DNA from: an uncultured Eggerthella sp.
GTDB lineage: Bacteria; Actinomycetota; Coriobacteriia; Coriobacteriales; Eggerthellaceae
DNA length: 8,572 bases
Assembly: GCA_900548955.1 (NCBI GenBank)
Contig: URMQ01000065.1
Location: forward strand, 1-8,572
Reading direction: 5' to 3'
The stretch's first letter is position 1. Every line of letters begins with the position of its first letter. The position numbers and the translations under genes are program-made. Below the pieces are notes generated by a model. That model did no database searches. It was not told the DNA's origin and was given only the letters and a program-made list of their open reading frames with translations. Shown here piece by piece: positions 1 through 5,767 of the stretch.

Positions 1-398
1 AGGCGACACTCAAAGATATGGATAAAGAAACCGATCGCCTGCGTGCGTTGCGTGATGAATGCTATAAGCGCTTTGCCACTTATTCAGTGGTGCGTCCAAC
101 AGTTCAGGTAGAAAAAGGAAGCGCTGCTTTTGCTCCCCATGTAGTAAATGTAGTAGTAAAAGACATAGAAAGTGAAACGCTTATTATGCAGCTTGACCGT
201 CAAGGCGTTTGCGTTTCTGGTGGGTCTGCCTGTGCTTCGCATGATTTGAATCCTTCACATGTTTTAAAAGCGCTGGGAATTTCTCGAGATGAAGCTTTAG
301 GCGCTCTACGTCTTTCATTTGGTCGAGATACTACCGTTCAAGATCTTGATCGATTCTTTTCCTCTTTCGATGAAGTTATTCGAAAGTTTGCGAAATAA
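1..398 (+). CDS. Cysteine desulfurase (NifS/IscS family), 3' end only
   Basis: This is the C-terminal part of a pyridoxal-phosphate-dependent cysteine desulfurase. Such enzymes take sulfur from cysteine as an enzyme persulfide for iron-sulfur clusters and thiolated tRNA. The frame is open to the left window edge (first full codon at 3), so the ATG at 18 is internal and the lysine-bearing PLP site lies outside. The diagnostic motif is VSGGSACASHDLNPSHVL: the Cys in GSACAS (codon 231-233) is the persulfide-forming residue, and the following PSHVLKALG and LRLSFGRDTT segments are typical of the NifS/IscS C-terminus. About 130 residues of an enzyme that is usually 380-400 long are visible. No scaffold gene (iscU) or tRNA thiolase (mnmA) follows, so its client cannot be told. 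The family call is firm; the choice between IscS, NifS and SufS subtypes is not. Confidence 0.93.
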   Translation, partial: ATLKDMDKETDRLRALRDECYKRFATYSVVRPTVQVEKGSAAFAPHVVNVVVKDIESETLIMQLDRQGVCVSGGSACASHDLNPSHVLKALGISRDEALGALRLSFGRDTTVQDLDRFFSSFDEVIRKFAK

Positions 399-459
399 GA
401 TATCAGCATATTTCAGATTGAATACAGGCGCAGGCGTACAGGAAAAGGCAAGGTAGCGG

Positions 460-1269
460 ATGGAACTGGTAAGTCAGCATAATCACACTGACATGACCAA
501 CCACGGTCATGGCAGTATTGAGGAATTAGTAGCACAGGCTCATAAGGTTGGCATGACTAATATTGCGGTAACAGAACATTATCCGCTTACCCATGAGGTT
601 GATCCTCGCGATTATGTGTCTATGCCTGCATCTCGCTTACAAGAGTATATTGACCGCATTAAAGCCCAACGCGAGTTGTATCCCGATATGGAGATATTGG
701 TAGGCTGTGAGCTTGATTGGTTAGGTGATGGCGAAGATCGCGAATTCATCGATGAATCGTACGAGCCGTTTGACATTATTTTAGGGTCGGTTCATTTTCT
801 TGATTTATGGCCATTCGATGATCCGGCTCAGCGGGGATATTGGGACGAAGTGGGACCAGACTACATTTGGCGTCGCTACTTTGAAGTATGGTGTGAAGCG
901 GTAACGTCAAAGGTTCCCTTTACGGTGATGTCGCACCCTGATCTGGTGAAAAAGTTCAATCGCATGCCAAGCTTTGATCCGCTACCGCTTTTCAAGGAAG
1001 CGGCGCAAGCAGCTGCAGAGGCTGAGCGCATGGTTGAAGTTAATACTTCGGGTCTTACCTATGCGTGCAAAGAAATGTTTCCTTGTCAGGACCTGCTTCG
1101 GGAATTTAATCGCGCGGGTGTTCGCTGCACTATTGGCGCAGACGCGCATCAGCCTTCTAAAGTAAATCAATTTATTGAAGAAGGGTATCGCTGGATGTAT
1201 GAAGCAGGATATCGCGAGGTGAGTGTCGTTCGTCCCGATGGAGATATTAGGACCATTTCTCTTGCTTAG
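460..1269 (+). CDS. PHP-domain phosphatase, histidinol-phosphatase (HisK/HisJ) type
   Basis: This 269-residue protein has the full metal-ligand set of the PHP phosphoesterase family: HNH at residues 7-9, Glu39-His40 (TEHYP), Glu84 (GCELDW), His112 (GSVHFLD), His159 and Asp161 (SHPDL), and Asp228-x-His230 (GADAH). The length and the EVNTSGL segment fit histidinol-phosphatases of the HisK/HisJ type, which dephosphorylate histidinol phosphate in the cytoplasm in the penultimate stage of histidine synthesis. The ATG is preceded by CAAGG with a spacing of about 6 bases, which supports this start. No other histidine gene is in the window, so the substrate is inferred from family resemblance alone; a different phosphate ester is possible. 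It starts 61 bases after the cysteine desulfurase gene. Confidence 0.85.
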   Translation: MELVSQHNHTDMTNHGHGSIEELVAQAHKVGMTNIAVTEHYPLTHEVDPRDYVSMPASRLQEYIDRIKAQRELYPDMEILVGCELDWLGDGEDREFIDESYEPFDIILGSVHFLDLWPFDDPAQRGYWDEVGPDYIWRRYFEVWCEAVTSKVPFTVMSHPDLVKKFNRMPSFDPLPLFKEAAQAAAEAERMVEVNTSGLTYACKEMFPCQDLLREFNRAGVRCTIGADAHQPSKVNQFIEEGYRWMYEAGYREVSVVRPDGDIRTISLA

Positions 1270-1278
1270 TACGGTCTG

Positions 1279-1308
1279 TTCAAGTATGTCGTAGGTATAC
1301 CATATAAA
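1279..1308 (+). promoter_or_regulatory. Possible promoter before the Nif3 gene
   Basis: A TATAAA hexamer at 1303-1308 lies 18 bases after TTCAAG (1279-1284), inside the 104-base gap between the phosphatase and the Nif3 gene. The -10 is good (5 of 6) and the -35 is poor (3 of 6). It would give a leader of about 60 bases. The site is supported by sequence resemblance only. Confidence 0.25.
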
Positions 1309-1373
1309 GGATGCTACAGAGTCAGAGAACTTCTAGCGAATTCAAAACGGTATAGACGAAAGAGGGTATTGCT

Positions 1374-2252
1374 ATGCCAGAGCAAGAAACGTCTCTTAAG
1401 CGCAGCGATGCGGCAACGCTCGCTTCTCAAAACACTACGCTGTTAGTAGGGGAATTGGAGAGAGCGCTGTTATGTAAAATGCCTGCAGATGATGCCTGTT
1501 CTTGGGATCGAACAGGGATGCTGGTAGGAAATCCGCTTGATATCGTACAGGGTGTAGCAATTGCGCTTGACCCAACACTTCCTGCGCTTAAGGTGGCAGA
1601 GCAAGCAGGCGCTAATGTTTTGGTAACGCATCATCCTGTTTTTCTTGAGGCGCCTACTTCGTTTCTTCCTGCTTCAATTCAGGGTCATACTCCTGGTTCT
1701 GTTGTTCGCTATGCTTGTGAACATGGCATAAGTATTATGTCGTTTCATACCGCTCTTGATGTTTCGCGGGAAGGTTTGGCAGCACTTCCCGAATTGTTGC
1801 GCTTAAGAAGTGCAGGGGTGTTAGAACCTCTTGAATCTGATGATGCAAAAGGGTTTGGTTGTATCTGTGAACCTAGTGACGAAGATCAGGTTTCGCTACG
1901 TCATTTAAGTGCGCGATGTGTTTCAGTATTTGGATCTCATCCTCGGGTATGGGGTCCTTCTGATAAAACCATAAAGCGTATCGTTACCAGTGGCGGATCG
2001 GCGGGATCTATGGTGGATGCCTGTTTGAGTCAGGGCATTGAATGTCTTATTTGTGGTGAAATTAAATACCACGAGGCGCTTGATGCGTCACTTTCAGGGC
2101 TTTCTATTATTGAATTAGGCCATGATGTGTCAGAATTTCCGTTGTGTGCTGTACTTGCTACTCACGTACAAGCGGCAGGTGTGGCAAAAGAACGTATTAC
2201 TATGATTGATCAGAAGGACAATTGGTATACACCAGAATCCTCCCGTCGCTAA
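1374..2252 (+). CDS. Nif3-like dinuclear metal centre hexameric protein
   Basis: A 292-residue member of the NIF3 (YbgI/YqfO/DUF34) family, cytoplasmic toroidal hexamers that bind two metal ions per subunit. The ligand motifs are in order: His86-His87 (THHPVF), His125 and Asp129 (FHTALD), and His250 with Glu254 (GHDVSE). The glycine-rich SGGSAGSMVDAC (206-217) and CGEIKYHEALDA (228-239) are also family signatures. Members have been tied to GTP cyclohydrolase-like activity, metal handling and metabolite repair, but the physiological role is unsettled, so no reaction is assigned. The start is supported by GAAAGAGGG at 1358-1366, 7 bases before the ATG. The N-terminus has about 22 residues before the usual domain start. 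The following zinc-ribbon gene begins 58 bases downstream. Confidence 0.92.
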   Translation: MPEQETSLKRSDAATLASQNTTLLVGELERALLCKMPADDACSWDRTGMLVGNPLDIVQGVAIALDPTLPALKVAEQAGANVLVTHHPVFLEAPTSFLPASIQGHTPGSVVRYACEHGISIMSFHTALDVSREGLAALPELLRLRSAGVLEPLESDDAKGFGCICEPSDEDQVSLRHLSARCVSVFGSHPRVWGPSDKTIKRIVTSGGSAGSMVDACLSQGIECLICGEIKYHEALDASLSGLSIIELGHDVSEFPLCAVLATHVQAAGVAKERITMIDQKDNWYTPESSRR

Positions 2253-2310
2253 TAGTTTTGAGATAACGTATAGGGCAATTAGTACTAAAGAAAAGAAAGG
2301 CTTACGGCAG

Positions 2311-3033
2311 ATGAACGCTACCGAACACGACATTGCAATTCTTCGTAAACTCCAAGAGGCAGACCGTAAGGTACTTTCTGCAAAAAAAGAATTCCAGAAT
2401 CTTCCTCATCGCAACGCAATTCTTGAAGCTCGTACTAAAAAGGACGAAATACTGAAGAAAAAAGTACAGGTTCAAGACATGCTTGATAACGAAGAAGGCA
2501 AGCTTAGCTCTCTTGTTCAGGAAGATGAGCAGCTTGCGGTAAAGCAGGATGAAATCACCACTGAACTAGCAGAGGTTCAGGGTGACTATCGTGCGGTAAC
2601 TTCTAAGACTCGTGAACTTGATGGCGTTCGTAAGCGTCGTGAAAAAGTAGCACTTGAATTAAGTCGCGTAGAAGAACAGGTAAACAAGATCAATCCCGTT
2701 ATGAAGCAAATCATGGCTGCGCTTACTGCCATGGAAGAAAAGGAACAGCAGCTTGTTGAATCGTTTCAGAAAACAGGCGGTTCTCTTCGTATGGTGATAG
2801 ACGAAGGCGAAAAGATTCGTACCGAACTCGCTTCAATGATTGATCCGGCATTGCTTAAAGTGTATGAACAAACGCTTGATCGTTGTGGCGGTGTTGCTCT
2901 TGCAGATTTAGTTGATAACTCTTGTGGGGCATGTCGTAGTTCGTTTGATTCAAGCCGTATGAGCAAGATTCGTTCAGAAGCACCGATAGCCACCTGTCCT
3001 TCATGTCGTCGCTTACTTATTGTTGAAGAGTAG
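2311..3033 (+). CDS. Coiled-coil C4 zinc-ribbon protein
   Basis: A 240-residue protein with a long charged helical N-terminal part (about residues 5-175, rich in Lys, Glu, Gln and Leu in heptad-like spacing, likely an antiparallel coiled-coil hairpin) and a C-terminal zinc ribbon with Cys205, Cys208, Cys229 and Cys232 (CGAC and CPSC knuckles). This is the zf-RING_7/CT398-like family, often described as putative nucleic-acid-binding; the true role is unknown. The start at 2311 is preferred: AAAGAAAGG (2292-2300) lies 10 bases upstream and the protein then opens with the coiled coil. The frame is open further back to 2206, but that would overlap the Nif3 gene by 47 bases and add an unusual N-terminus. 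Pairing with a Nif3 gene is conserved in actinobacteria (I recall it in Mycobacterium), suggesting a linked function. Confidence 0.88.
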   Translation: MNATEHDIAILRKLQEADRKVLSAKKEFQNLPHRNAILEARTKKDEILKKKVQVQDMLDNEEGKLSSLVQEDEQLAVKQDEITTELAEVQGDYRAVTSKTRELDGVRKRREKVALELSRVEEQVNKINPVMKQIMAALTAMEEKEQQLVESFQKTGGSLRMVIDEGEKIRTELASMIDPALLKVYEQTLDRCGGVALADLVDNSCGACRSSFDSSRMSKIRSEAPIATCPSCRRLLIVEE

Positions 3034-3139
3034 GGTAAAAGTAGCTGGCGATATTGAATAAGAAGATGAAATAGAGCGCATATACGCAAGAATATCGAGG
3101 CGCGCAAGGCTTTTGGAAAACGTAAGGAGCATGAACGCT

Positions 3140-4183
3140 ATGAAGCTTGTTACGAGGGAAGACCAAGAAGAACAGGAACATACCAGGCTTTCAAGTGAAG
3201 CTGCGTTTTCTGACGAAACGGAAGGACGCAGATTTTCTACCGAAGGCGATATTTATCGCAGTGAATATCAGCGTGACCGCGATAAGATTTTACACACAAA
3301 AGCGTTTCGTCGCTTGTCTCATAAAACTCAGGTGTTTTTAGCACCTCAGGGCGATCATTATCGCACTCGTCTTACTCATACACTTGAAGTTGCTCAGATT
3401 GCTCGTACGATTGCACGTGCACTTGGCTTGAATGAAGACTTAACTGAGGCTATTGCGTTAGGGCACGACCTAGGCCATACGCCTTTTGGTCATGTGGGAG
3501 AGCAAGCTATTTCTGCATGTCTGGCTAAGCATAAAGGACTAGATCCTGAATTGCCCGAAAATAAAGTACTGTACCGCCATAATATCCAAAGCTTGCGCGT
3601 TGTTGATGTTATTGAAAATAACGGCAAGGGCTTGAACTTAACTGCTGAAGTGCGTGATGGCATCGTGTGTCATACGGGTTCTCAGCGAGCCGAAACGCTT
3701 GAGGGTCGTATTGTGGCAACGGCTGACCGTATCGCTTATGTTAATCACGACATTGATGATGCTATTCGAGCTGGTGCTCTTGAAGAAAAAGATTTACCTG
3801 TATCAACTCATAGAGTGCTTGGGGAAAATCATTCCACAAGAATTCAAACGCTCGTACACGATATGATTGAAACATCAGCAAAGGCTGATGACATTACTAT
3901 GAGCCAGCCCGTTTGGGATGCCATGATGGAGTTGCGCTCGTTTTTGTTTGATCATGTCTACACCTCAGAACCTGTCATGATTGAGGTTGCTAAGGCAAAG
4001 CATTTAATCGAAGATGTTTTCGATTACTTTGTTCGTCACTACGATAAAGTCCCTCAAGATTTGAAAGCTATTTCTGGCGGAGATCCTCTGCGTGCAGTAA
4101 CGGATTACGTTGCTGGTATGACCGATAGGTATGCACGAAGCTTCTTTATGGATATGTTCGTTCCTCATACCTGGAATCATTAA
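3140..4183 (+). CDS. dgt: Deoxyguanosinetriphosphate triphosphohydrolase (HD-domain dGTPase)
   Basis: This enzyme family hydrolyses dNTPs, classically dGTP, to the deoxynucleoside and tripolyphosphate, controlling nucleotide pools in the cytoplasm. The HD metal site is complete: His80 (RTRLTH), His109-Asp110 (ALGHDLGHTPFGH) and Asp204 (YVNHDIDDA). The opening block RDRDKILHTKAFRRLSHKTQ is also typical. From ATG 3140 the protein is 347 residues, in the range of the short dGTPase-like class. This start is preferred because AAGGAG at 3124-3129 sits 10 bases upstream. The frame also contains ATG 3131, which is only 1 base after that site, and TTG 3113, which has only a weak CAAGG. In many actinobacteria dgt is followed by dnaG; here it is followed by a terminator instead. 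The substrate preference among dNTPs cannot be read from sequence. Confidence 0.92.
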   Translation: MKLVTREDQEEQEHTRLSSEAAFSDETEGRRFSTEGDIYRSEYQRDRDKILHTKAFRRLSHKTQVFLAPQGDHYRTRLTHTLEVAQIARTIARALGLNEDLTEAIALGHDLGHTPFGHVGEQAISACLAKHKGLDPELPENKVLYRHNIQSLRVVDVIENNGKGLNLTAEVRDGIVCHTGSQRAETLEGRIVATADRIAYVNHDIDDAIRAGALEEKDLPVSTHRVLGENHSTRIQTLVHDMIETSAKADDITMSQPVWDAMMELRSFLFDHVYTSEPVMIEVAKAKHLIEDVFDYFVRHYDKVPQDLKAISGGDPLRAVTDYVAGMTDRYARSFFMDMFVPHTWNH

Positions 4184-4210
4184 TCCAGACGAATCTTGCA
4201 AGCTGCACCT

Positions 4211-4254
4211 AATAGCTCTCGTCAATCATATTTTGATGATTGGGGAGCTATTTT
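4211..4254 (+). terminator. Rho-independent terminator after the dGTPase gene
   Basis: AATAGCTC (4211-4218) pairs perfectly with GAGCTATT (4245-4252). The stem continues with TC/GG (one wobble), a 2-base bulge (GT, 4221-4222), then CAATCAT (4223-4229) with ATGATTG (4236-4242), closing a 6-base loop. It starts 27 bases after the dGTPase stop and ends in a run of four T. The T-run is short, but the stem is long and well placed to end the housekeeping transcript. Confidence 0.65.
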
Positions 4255-4301
4255 GTGATGGATTTCATTTCGCTAGGGGATAAAACGATTCCTTTAACTT
4301 T

Positions 4302-4330
4302 TTGAGCGCGGTTCAATAAAAGCGTGCTAT
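4302..4330 (+). promoter_or_regulatory. Possible sigma70-type promoter for azlCD
   Basis: TTGAGC (4302-4307) and TGCTAT (4325-4330) are separated by exactly 17 bases. The site lies just after the dGTPase terminator, where a new promoter is expected. The -10 overlaps the first candidate ATG (4329), so transcription would begin at about 4337 and favour ATG 4344 as the true start. The hexamers are only partial matches. Confidence 0.35.
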
Positions 4331-5141
4331 GCTTTCTTGCGCTATGAATGAGGATATACAACAGTCAAAAACAACCGATACCGATCAAGGAACTAGTACC
4401 CAAGAGAGTTTTTCCGATCAAGCTTCAAGTAATGCTTCTGCAGAAAATTTTTCTGTGAAGGCTCGTGAAGTTTTAAGCGCGGCATTGCCAGTAATGTTGG
4501 GCTATGTATTTTTAGGTATTCCTTGCGGCATTTTATGTCAGCAGGTAGGACTTAGTGCATTGCAGGTATTTTTGCTGTCGATGCTGTTTTATTCGGGTGC
4601 TGGGCAGTACATGATTCCTAATATGTGGTTAGCAGGGTCTCCTGCGCTTGCCATTATTGCTTCAGTGACACTAGTGAATTCCCGTCAGCTTCTTTATGGA
4701 GCTTCACTTTCGCGTTTTTGCGGCGAAGCAAAAAAGAAGCTTTCGTTCTTGTTCGGCGCAACGGTTACCGATGAATCCTTCGCGGTAAATTTGGGTCGCT
4801 TTGAAAAGGGCACCTGGAGTGTTGGTAGGGCAACAGCGGTTAATATTTGCTGTCAGACTACCTGGGCACTCGCGAATGCTGCTGGGGTAATTCTGGGTTC
4901 ACTCTTAACGGTTCCCAGCGCCTTAGCGTCATTTGCGATGACCAGTATCTTCTTATGCTTGCTCTTTTCGCAAAAAGGAACCAAAGCCAATATCGCTGCA
5001 GCACTTATGGCGGTACTCGGCGTGTTCGTTTGTAAGTGTCTTGGTTTGAGTGGCCCTGCAATTTTGATTGGTGCCTTGATTGGCGTAGCAGCAGGCATTG
5101 TGGTGGCTCGTAAAGGGGGTGAGGCTCATGTCATGGACTGA
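4329..5141 (+). CDS. azlC: AzlC-family branched-chain amino acid exporter, large subunit
   Basis: An integral membrane protein that with AzlD exports branched-chain amino acids (known for AzlCD of Bacillus subtilis and the related BrnFE of Corynebacterium). Family motifs are visible: PVMLGYVFLGIPCGIL (residues 54-69), FLLSMLFYSGAGQYM (81-95), VNSRQLLYGASLS (116-128) and GATVTDESFAVN (143-154), followed by hydrophobic segments to about residue 260. It is 270 residues from ATG 4329, against roughly 230-240 for typical members. The excess is a hydrophilic Ser/Thr/Gln/Asp-rich N-terminus (about residues 6-42), presumably cytoplasmic. The start is uncertain: ATG 4329 lies in a possible -10 box, ATG 4344 would then be nearly leaderless, and neither has a Shine-Dalgarno sequence. 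The last 14 bases overlap azlD. The exact substrate is inferred from the family. Confidence 0.88.
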   Translation: MLSCAMNEDIQQSKTTDTDQGTSTQESFSDQASSNASAENFSVKAREVLSAALPVMLGYVFLGIPCGILCQQVGLSALQVFLLSMLFYSGAGQYMIPNMWLAGSPALAIIASVTLVNSRQLLYGASLSRFCGEAKKKLSFLFGATVTDESFAVNLGRFEKGTWSVGRATAVNICCQTTWALANAAGVILGSLLTVPSALASFAMTSIFLCLLFSQKGTKANIAAALMAVLGVFVCKCLGLSGPAILIGALIGVAAGIVVARKGGEAHVMD

Positions 5142-5451
5142 TTTCGCCTTCATTGGTTTAGCTTGCGCGCTTACCATTTTGATATTCCGAGTAGTTCCCG
5201 TTTTTGCCTTGCGTGGGCGTGATCTACCTGGATGGCTCTCTCAGGCACTTGCCTTTATTCCTCCTGCAGCTTTTGCTGCTTTGATCGCTAACGATTTGCT
5301 TTCGCCTGATATGTTTGCTGCGGGGTTGTGGCCTGGTGCTTTGCCGTTGGTTGCTGCTGCGGTAGTTGTTGTAGTTGCTCTGAAAACTAAATCGTTAGTG
5401 TGGTGTATTGTGGCAGGCGTAGGCTCCTACGGGCTTTTATTGCTTATCTAG
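5128..5451 (+). CDS. azlD: AzlD-family branched-chain amino acid exporter, small subunit
   Basis: A 107-residue, very hydrophobic protein with about four membrane segments. The typical AzlD block RVVPVFALRGRDLPGWLSQ followed by ALAFIPPAAFAALIAND is present. It is the small partner of AzlC in the amino acid export complex. The start at ATG 5128 is set by AAAGGGGG at 5112-5119, 8 bases upstream; a TTG at 5098 in the same frame would add ten residues and lacks such a site. It overlaps the end of azlC by 14 bases in another frame, so translation is probably coupled to keep the subunits in balance. No clear terminator follows directly; a CGTAG/CTACG hairpin inside the end of the gene (5418-5431) is too small to rely on. 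Confidence 0.88.
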   Translation: MSWTDFAFIGLACALTILIFRVVPVFALRGRDLPGWLSQALAFIPPAAFAALIANDLLSPDMFAAGLWPGALPLVAAAVVVVVALKTKSLVWCIVAGVGSYGLLLLI

Positions 5452-5572
5452 TCGCAAGAAGCACTTTGTTGTTTCCACGCATATAAGAAACTTTCTTTTC
5501 GTGATGATCTTTTGCTTAACTGCATAAAATTTATCTATACAAAAAAGTTAGCCATAAGTAACATTTATCACT

Positions 5573-5599
5573 AGTATAAAAACTTCCAGTTTTTATACT
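5573..5599. promoter_or_regulatory. Perfect 12-bp inverted repeat, operator-like
   Basis: AGTATAAAAACT (5573-5584) and AGTTTTTATACT (5588-5599) are exact reverse complements separated by TCC. The arms are very AT-rich and no T-run follows, so a protein-binding operator is more likely than a terminator. A TATAAA hexamer (5575-5580) lies inside the left arm and could be a -10 box masked by a bound repressor, though the -35 at the right distance (CCATAA) is poor. The repeat itself is certain; its role is inferred. Confidence 0.55.
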
Positions 5600-5650
5600 T
5601 CACGGTATGTGGCATATCATGGCCTTTTTGCGTTTGCTAAAAGGATTATG

Positions 5651-5675
5651 GGCCGTCTATCCTGGACGGTCTTTT
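5651..5675 (+). terminator. Terminator-like hairpin in the leader of the surface-protein gene
   Basis: GGCCGTC (5651-5657) pairs with GACGGTC (5665-5671) in 7 bp with one G-U, around a 7-base loop, followed by TTTT (5672-5675). It could end the azlCD transcript about 200 bases after its stop, or act as an attenuator if the next gene's promoter lies upstream. The T-run is short. Confidence 0.4.
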
Positions 5676-5767
5676 ATGTGTAGGGATGTTAGCTATGGCT
5701 TACATCTGCCGCTAGAGCTAGGAAGAGCTTTTTGTAAAGAAGGATGGTAAAAGAAAGGAGCGTGAAG

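Larger units (their letters stand above)
5452..5767. other. Long non-coding leader between azlD and the surface-protein gene
   Basis: This 316-base AT-rich stretch holds no recognised gene. From left to right it contains a weak promoter-like pair TTGCTT (5512-5517) and TATACA (5536-5541) with an 18-base spacer, a perfect inverted repeat (5573-5599), a terminator-like hairpin (5651-5675), and a small imperfect hairpin. In that last hairpin GATGT and AGC (5685-5689, 5691-5693) pair with GCT and ACATC (5698-5700, 5702-5706) across a T-T mismatch. A strong ribosome binding site, AAAGGAG at 5754-5760, follows. A 47-codon open frame at 5607-5750 crosses it but has no ribosome binding site. The layout suggests regulated expression of the downstream gene. 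Confidence 0.6.

Noticed and set aside
2206..2310. An upstream extension of the zinc-ribbon protein
   Set aside because: It overlaps the end of the Nif3 gene and has no family resemblance; ATG 2311 has its own ribosome binding site.
3113..3139. A TTG start (or ATG 3131) for the dGTPase
   Set aside because: AAGGAG at 3124-3129 is placed for ATG 3140, is inside the TTG-initiated frame, and is too close to ATG 3131.
5098..5127. A TTG start for AzlD
   Set aside because: ATG 5128 has a strong AAAGGGGG site at the right spacing and gives the usual family length.
5418..5431. A CGTAG/CTACG hairpin near the end of azlD as terminator
   Set aside because: The stem is only 5 bp, lies inside the coding region and is followed by only four T after a GGC.
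5715..5735. An AGCT-based hairpin followed by TTTTT before the surface gene
   Set aside because: Only four bases pair, and the site is about 35 bases before the start codon.
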